This document shows, one piece after another, positions 58,911 to 64,000 of a stretch of 64,000 bases of DNA. The notes beneath the pieces are model-generated. The model did not search any database. It had not been told where the DNA came from and worked only from the letters and a program-made list of their open reading frames with translations. The stretch is from Rhizobium redzepovicii. GTDB taxonomy: Bacteria; Pseudomonadota; Alphaproteobacteria; Rhizobiales; Rhizobiaceae. The translations under genes and the position numbers were made by a program. The stretch is taken from assembly GCF_019793435.1 (NCBI RefSeq), contig NZ_JAILYH010000024.1, forward strand, positions 28,730 to 92,729. The letters run 5' to 3'. How positions within the stretch are numbered: position 1 is the first letter of the stretch; every line of letters begins with the position of its first letter.

Positions 58911-60205
58911 TGGAGGTGCATCTCAACGAACTGGCGAGGCTCAGGATCGAAGGCCACCCGAAAGGCGTGACCTCCGTATGCTCCGCCCATCCGATCGTGC
59001 TGCGCGCCGCCCTCCGGCACGGGCGGCAACAGAAAAGCACCGTGCTGATCGAAGCGACCTGCAACCAGGTCAATCACCTCGGCGGCTATACCGGCATGAC
59101 GCCGAGCGATTTCGCCTCCCTCGTCATGAAGATCGCGGCGGAGGAGGGGTGCCCGGAAAAACTCATCGTTCTCGGCGGCGACCACCTCGGCCCCAATCCG
59201 TGGTGCGACCGGCCTGCGGAGGAGGCCATGGCCGAGGCGGAGACGATGGTTGCCGCCTATGTCGACGCCGGGTTCCGCAAGATTCACCTCGACGCTTCGA
59301 TGGGCTGCAAGGGCGAACCGATGGCGCTCGACGACGTAACCACCGCCCGTCGCGCCGCCCGGCTTGCCGCGGTCGCCGAGGCTTCGGCCAGGAAGACCGG
59401 TGGCGCGATGCCGGTTTACGTCATCGGCACCGAAGTGCCGCCGCCGGGCGGGGCCGACCATCCCCTGACGACGATCGAGCCGACGGCTGCCGCGGCGGCG
59501 TTGAAGACGATCGAAGTCCACCGCCGGATCTTTGCGGCGGCCGACCTCGGGCAGGCGTTTGGGCGGGCAATCGGCCTGGTCGTTCAGCCGGGTGTCGAAT
59601 TCGGCAATCACAACGTCATCGTCTACGACAGCAGCAAGATGGAGGCGCTGCAATCGGTGCTGACCGAGGAGCCGCAATTCGTGTTCGAGGCGCACTCGAC
59701 CGATTATCAGGGCGCCGAGCCGTTGAGCGCGCTGGTGAAGGACGGTTTTCCGATTCTGAAAGTCGGTCCCGAACTGACCTTCGTCCTGCGCGAGGCGCTC
59801 TACGGGTTGGACGCGATCGCTTCCGATCTCCTGCCCGGTTATGGCCAGCGTCCGCTCTATGCGGCGATGGAAGTGTTGATGCTCGACCAGCCCGGAAATT
59901 GGCGGCGCCACTATCACGGAACGGAGGCCGAGATGCGTTGGCTGCGGCATTACTCGCTGTCTGACCGCATCCGCTATTATTGGGCGTCGGCTGAAGCACA
60001 AGAGGCCGTCTGGGGCCTGTGCGAGGCTCTTCGAGGGCAGTCGGTACCGCTGCCATTGTTTTGGCAGCATATGCCGGCCGCCCAGCATTTCGCCGAAGCG
60101 CCGCTCGATCCGGATGAGGTTCTGATCTGGAGAGTAACGAAGAGCCTGGCGGACTATCATGCCGCCTGCGGCGTCGGAAAAAATGAGCAATCGGGATCAA
60201 GATAG
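58910..60205 (+). CDS. PF08013 protein, probable D-tagatose-6-phosphate 4-epimerase
   Basis: A 431-residue (beta/alpha) barrel protein of the GatZ/KbaZ family: IEATCNQVNHLGGYTGMTP (in parts), LGGDHLGPNPWCDRPAEEAM, KIHLDASMGCKGEP, VIGTEVPPPGGADH and FEAHSTDYQGAE. Once thought only an aldolase chaperone, PF08013 members linked to a tagatose kinase were shown in Agrobacterium to epimerise tagatose 6-phosphate to fructose 6-phosphate. ATG 58910 overlaps the kinase stop by one base; a GTG three bases earlier is the alternative. Confidence 0.87.
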   Translation: MEVHLNELARLRIEGHPKGVTSVCSAHPIVLRAALRHGRQQKSTVLIEATCNQVNHLGGYTGMTPSDFASLVMKIAAEEGCPEKLIVLGGDHLGPNPWCDRPAEEAMAEAETMVAAYVDAGFRKIHLDASMGCKGEPMALDDVTTARRAARLAAVAEASARKTGGAMPVYVIGTEVPPPGGADHPLTTIEPTAAAAALKTIEVHRRIFAAADLGQAFGRAIGLVVQPGVEFGNHNVIVYDSSKMEALQSVLTEEPQFVFEAHSTDYQGAEPLSALVKDGFPILKVGPELTFVLREALYGLDAIASDLLPGYGQRPLYAAMEVLMLDQPGNWRRHYHGTEAEMRWLRHYSLSDRIRYYWASAEAQEAVWGLCEALRGQSVPLPLFWQHMPAAQHFAEAPLDPDEVLIWRVTKSLADYHAACGVGKNEQSGSR

Positions 60206-60217
60206 GAGGAGACATCG

Positions 60218-60943
60218 ATGCAGGAATTGAATGGGAAGATCGCGGCGGTCACGGGTGCGGCCTCCGGCATAGGATTGGCTTCCACGGAAGCAATGCTTTC
60301 CGCAGGCGCGACGGTCGTGCTGGTGGACCGGGATGAGAAGGCCCTTGGGGCGGTTTGCAGCCGGCTTGGCGAGCGGGCTATTCCGCTCGTGATCAACCTG
60401 CTCAATCCGAACGAATGCGCGGGACTGCTTGAGGGCGTCCTGGCGAAGACGGGCAAGATCGACATCCTGCATGCCAATGCCGGCACCTATATCGGCGGCG
60501 ACCTTGTGGAAACCGACCTCGATACGATCGATCGGATGCTCAATCTCAATGTGAATGTCGTCATCAAGAACGTTCGCAATGTCATTCCGCACATGATCGA
60601 ACGCGGCACCGGCGACATTGTCGTCACGAGCTCCGTCGCTGGACATTCGGCTATCCCGTGGGAGCCGGTGTATTCCTCGTCGAAATGGGCGATGACCTGC
60701 TTCGTCCAGACGATGCGGCGCCAGCTTCTGAAAAACGGCATTCGCGTGGGGTCGGTTTCTCCGGGGCCGGTCATCAGCGCTCTGCTTGCGGATTGGCCGG
60801 AGGAAAATCTTCGCAAGGCCAAGGAGGCCGGCGCTTTGATCGAGCCCAAGGAAGTCGCCGACGCGATCATCTTCATGCTGACCCGTCCGCGCAACGTCAC
60901 CATCCGTGATATCGTGGTGCTTCCAAGCGCCTTTGACATCTGA
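60218..60943 (+). CDS. Ribitol 2-dehydrogenase-like SDR
   Basis: A 241-residue SDR with GAASGIGLASTEAML, the unusual HANAGTYIGGDL motif and YSSSKWAM catalytic Tyr/Lys, ending NVTIRDIVVLPSAFDI. The WEPVYSSSK and VTIRDIV segments match Klebsiella-type ribitol dehydrogenase, which oxidises polyols to ketoses with NAD+. In this operon it may act on a hexitol. 12 bases separate it from the PF08013 gene. Confidence 0.87.
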   Translation: MQELNGKIAAVTGAASGIGLASTEAMLSAGATVVLVDRDEKALGAVCSRLGERAIPLVINLLNPNECAGLLEGVLAKTGKIDILHANAGTYIGGDLVETDLDTIDRMLNLNVNVVIKNVRNVIPHMIERGTGDIVVTSSVAGHSAIPWEPVYSSSKWAMTCFVQTMRRQLLKNGIRVGSVSPGPVISALLADWPEENLRKAKEAGALIEPKEVADAIIFMLTRPRNVTIRDIVVLPSAFDI

Positions 60944-60954
60944 AGGAGCCTGAT

Positions 60955-61728
60955 ATGAGCTACCAGAAGAAATTTCGCCTCGACGGCGAACGGGCGGTGG
61001 TCACCGGCGGAGGGCGCGCCATCGGGCTATGCTGCACCGAGGCGCTGGCGGAGGCGGGTGCGGCTGTCGTCGTCATCGAGCGCAGCGACGCCGACGCCCG
61101 GCAAGCGCTTGCGCTGCGCGACAACGGCTACGACATCGAAGTCCGGCTGGGCGACGTCACCGACGCGGCCCGCATGGACGAGATCGCCAATGAGCTTGCC
61201 GACGGAGGCCGGCCGGCGACGATCCTCGTCAACAATGCCGGGATTGGCCAGAGCGGCATCCCGGCGGAGGATCTCACCGACGCGGACTGGCTGCGCATGA
61301 TGGACGTCAATCTGAACGGCGTCTTCTGGTGCTCGCGTGCTTTCGGCCGTCACATGGTCACGATGAGGCGGGGCGCCATCGTGAACCTCGGCTCGATGTC
61401 GGGTCACATCTGCAACCGGCCGCAGCCTCAGACGGCCTATAACGTCTCCAAGGCGGCAGTCCATCACCTCACGCGGTCGCTGGCCGCCGAGTGGGCGCAG
61501 CATGGTATCAGGGTAAACGCCGTCGCGCCCACCTACATCGAGACACCGATGGTGGTGGCCGTCGAAGCCAATCGCGAGCGTATTCCGCTCTGGCTCGCCG
61601 ACACGCCGATGGGCAGGATGGGAACGCCGGAAGAGGTTGCCAGCGCGGTCCTCTTTCTGGCGTCGGGTGCAGCCAGCCTGATGACCGGAGCAATCGTCAA
61701 CGTCGATGCAGGCTTCACCTGCTGGTAG
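60955..61728 (+). CDS. Galactitol 2-dehydrogenase-like SDR
   Basis: A 257-residue SDR. It opens MSYQKKFRLDGERAVVTGGG, contains FWCSRAFGRHM, IVNLGSMSGHICNRPQPQTAY and catalytic YNVSK, and ends MTGAIVNVDAGFTCW. These features parallel the structurally known Rhodobacter galactitol dehydrogenase and the R. leguminosarum enzyme, which oxidise galactitol to L-tagatose with NAD+. Last gene of the rightward operon, 11 bases after the ribitol-dehydrogenase-like gene. It gives the best clue that galactitol is a substrate of the locus. Confidence 0.88.
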   Translation: MSYQKKFRLDGERAVVTGGGRAIGLCCTEALAEAGAAVVVIERSDADARQALALRDNGYDIEVRLGDVTDAARMDEIANELADGGRPATILVNNAGIGQSGIPAEDLTDADWLRMMDVNLNGVFWCSRAFGRHMVTMRRGAIVNLGSMSGHICNRPQPQTAYNVSKAAVHHLTRSLAAEWAQHGIRVNAVAPTYIETPMVVAVEANRERIPLWLADTPMGRMGTPEEVASAVLFLASGAASLMTGAIVNVDAGFTCW

Positions 61729-61850
61729 TCCTTGCGTGAGGCGTGCGCCTCGTCCGCACCGGAAAGAGGCGGTGATCGGCCGCCTCGGAGACGCAAGTCC
61801 GCCAATGGGCAACTTGCCGCAGCAAGCAGCAATCTGAAAGTGGATAGTCG

Positions 61851-62786
61851 TCAGCTGTCGGGCGAAACGCGTTTTCCCCGTGCGGCCTTCCGGTAGACGG
61901 ATGGAGTCTTGCCGACATGGCGAAGAAACGCGCGATTGAAGTTCGACAAGTTGGTGTAGCCGACTTCATAGCAGATATCCGTCACGGTCTCATCGGACTC
62001 CGACAGCAATTTGCAGGCCCTGCCTATGCGCAAACTCACCACGTAATCCGTAAAGCTGCGTCCGGTGTTCTTGATAAAAAATCGGCTGAAGGTGTTTGTC
62101 GACATGTTGACTACGGATGCGACGTCGGGGAGCTGAATTTTCTCAGTAAAGTGGCCGTGGATATGGAGAATTGCCCGCTGCATGGTGTTCAGCGTCGCCG
62201 CGTCGACATTCGGCGAGAAGTCGGGCGATGACAAAAGTTCGTATTCGCGGGAATCTGCCAGCAGTTCCAGAACGCGAAGGAAACGGATCAGCCTTTCCAA
62301 CCCACCAACTGCTCCAATGCGTTCGAGCAGAAGAGTCGCACGTCGAGCTGTAGTCCCCGAAAATCGCAATCCACGCTGTGCGGCCGTCAGAAGCGTGTCC
62401 AGGCGCTTCATCTCCGGCAGATACCTGCTTGCTTCTCGAATTTTGTCCGGATGAAATTGAACGACAAGATCCCGTTCCGGGATCCTGTCGCCTTTGCCAA
62501 TATGCGAGACCCAATCATGTGGCAGATTGCTGCCGACGATTGTTAGATCGCCGGGACCGAAATTGCCGATATAATCACCAACATACGCCGTGCCGGACGA
62601 TTTGCGGATAAGGTGTATCTCGAATTCCGGATGAAAATTCCAGAGCGAATTTGCCCAGGGATAGTCGTCGATCCGCCAGAGGAAGGTATCGTCTTCAGCG
62701 GTCAGAACGTGCTCAAATTTCGGCGCCAGCCGCGATGTTCCGTTGCGGGCAACCGACGGCTTGGTCAAGCTGGTCGAGGCGCTCAT
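61851..62786 (-). CDS. AraC family regulator with N-terminal cupin
   Basis: A 311-residue protein. The N-terminal sugar-sensing half (WNFHPEFEIHLIRKSSGTAYVGDY...) is cupin-like. The C-terminal half has two helix-turn-helices: PDVASVVNMSTNTFSRFFIKNT and ETVTDICYEVGYTNLSNFNRAF with RHVGKTPSVYRK (quoted in parts). It converges with the galactitol operon and precedes the smo operon in the same direction. It is a candidate activator for the sorbitol genes upstream of it. Confidence 0.88.
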   Translation of the reverse strand: MSASTSLTKPSVARNGTSRLAPKFEHVLTAEDDTFLWRIDDYPWANSLWNFHPEFEIHLIRKSSGTAYVGDYIGNFGPGDLTIVGSNLPHDWVSHIGKGDRIPERDLVVQFHPDKIREASRYLPEMKRLDTLLTAAQRGLRFSGTTARRATLLLERIGAVGGLERLIRFLRVLELLADSREYELLSSPDFSPNVDAATLNTMQRAILHIHGHFTEKIQLPDVASVVNMSTNTFSRFFIKNTGRSFTDYVVSLRIGRACKLLSESDETVTDICYEVGYTNLSNFNRAFLRHVGKTPSVYRKAARGKRVSPDS

Positions 62787-62829
62787 TCCACTTGTTCCAT
62801 CAACGGATAAGCCGGGTTGAGGATAGCGG

Positions 62830-63602
62830 TTAGCTCATCCAGTTACCACCATCGACGTTGTAGGTCTGTGCGACGATGTAATCGGCTTCTTTCGAGGCGA
62901 GGAAGATTGCCATTCCGGCCAGGTCTTCCGCCGTCCCCATGCGGCCGAAGGGAACAGCTTCACCGACCAGCCGCTTTTTCTCGCCAAGCGGGCGGTTTTC
63001 GTATTCTGCGAATTTCGCATCCACGCCGTCCCAATGTTCGCCATCGACGACGCCGGGTGCAATGGCGTTGACGTTGATGCCGTGCTTGATCAAGTCGAGC
63101 CCGGCTGACTGCGTCAAGGAAATGACAGCAGCTTTCGTTGCGCAATAGACGGCGACCAGAGCCTCTCCGCGTCGTCCCGCCTGGCTCGCCATGTTGATGA
63201 TCTTGCCGCCCGTGCCGCGCGCGATCATCGATTTCGCCGCTGCCTGCAGCGTGAAGAGCGTGCCCGAAACGTTGATGGCAAAAAGTGTATCGAAGCTCTC
63301 GCGGGTAATGCCGGCGATCGGCGCAAGATCGAAAAGCGCGGCATTGTTGACGAGAATGTCTATGCCGCCTGTCTTGGCATCGACAGCGGCAATCGCCTGG
63401 TCGATGGAAGTCTGATCGGTAACGTCGATCTTCAGTGCATAGGCGGATGCGCCAAGTTCGCTGGCCGTGTGTTCGGCGCGCTCGAAATTGATGTCGGCGA
63501 TTGCGACGGTAGCGCCCTCGCGGATGTAAGCCTCTGCGAACGTTCGGCCGATGCCACGCGCCGAACCGGTAATCAACGCTGATTTTCCTTCAAGCCGTTT
63601 CA

Positions 63603-63603
<1 letters not shown>
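62830..63603 (-). CDS. smoS: Sorbitol dehydrogenase (SmoS type SDR)
   Basis: A 257-residue SDR. ALITGSARGIGRTFAEAYIR, NMASQAGRRGEALVAVYCAT (catalytic Tyr/Lys), GINVNAIAPGVVDGEHWDGV and the tail YIVAQTYNVDGGNWMS match R. sphaeroides SmoS almost residue for residue as I recall. It oxidises D-sorbitol to D-fructose and galactitol to tagatose to a lesser extent, with NAD+. Its ATG overlaps the stop of the ABC ATPase gene (TAATG). Confidence 0.92.

Positions 63604-64000
<397 letters not shown>

Overview
This is GC-rich alphaproteobacterial chromosome, most likely from the Rhizobium etli/leguminosarum group. The evidence is the gene content (a PodJ-like polarity factor, DUF982, UPF0262, DUF2948, a murA-hisD-infA-maf-yacG cluster, smo and galactitol-type polyol genes) and three families of short intergenic repeats of rhizobial style. 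Species cannot be fixed from sequence reading alone.

Region 1 (1-8.4 kb): the end of a dihydrofolate-reductase-like gene; a TauE/SafE permease overlapping a TIGR02186-type membrane protein; a large PodJ-like polarity protein; a VOC protein; an SDR lacking the usual catalytic Tyr; and a DNA-3-methyladenine glycosylase I gene interrupted by a single in-frame TGA. Region 2 (8.6-14.5 kb): a fatty-acid beta-oxidation operon (acyl-CoA dehydrogenase, thiolase, small cupin, FadB-type bifunctional enzyme) behind a near-perfect palindromic operator. Region 3 (14.9-36 kb): ordinary chromosome, namely cold-shock protein, MarR/GFA pair with two operators, chemoreceptor with a CheR-type tail, MFS/TetR divergent pair, a Na+/solute-symporter-like hybrid histidine kinase, MscL, aminotransferase, GalE, a GGDEF-EAL protein, HIBCH, a UvrD-like helicase and several small proteins. 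Region 4 (36-42.5 kb): tRNA-Thr and the housekeeping run murA, DUF2948, hisD, UPF0262, LMW phosphatase, infA, maf, yacG, ending in tRNA-Phe.

Region 5 (42.5-49.7 kb) is the most novel part. Directly after tRNA-Phe lie an IS3-type orfA remnant and a type I secretion locus: HlyD-type adaptor, PrtD-type ABC exporter with a degenerate nucleotide-binding domain, and a Gly/Asn/His-rich protein as first gene of the same operon. Divergent from it is a second Gly-rich protein made of four tandem modules of about 75-85 residues, followed by an AT-richer leader and a LuxR-type regulator with a degenerate receiver. The two Gly-rich proteins share one module and lack recognisable RTX nonapeptides. I propose that they are substrates of the exporter, a secreted-protein system I cannot match to a named one.

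Region 6 (49.8-64 kb): a polyol island. A leftward operon (solute-binding protein, two permeases, a tiny membrane protein, an ATPase and an L-xylulose-reductase-like SDR) is divergent from a rightward operon (ketose 3-epimerase, ROK regulator, PfkB kinase, PF08013 protein, ribitol-dehydrogenase-like SDR, galactitol-dehydrogenase-like SDR). This resembles galactitol/altritol/tagatose catabolism known from Agrobacterium. An AraC regulator then separates it from a sorbitol operon (smoS and the end of smoK), so galactitol and sorbitol oxidation may be linked.
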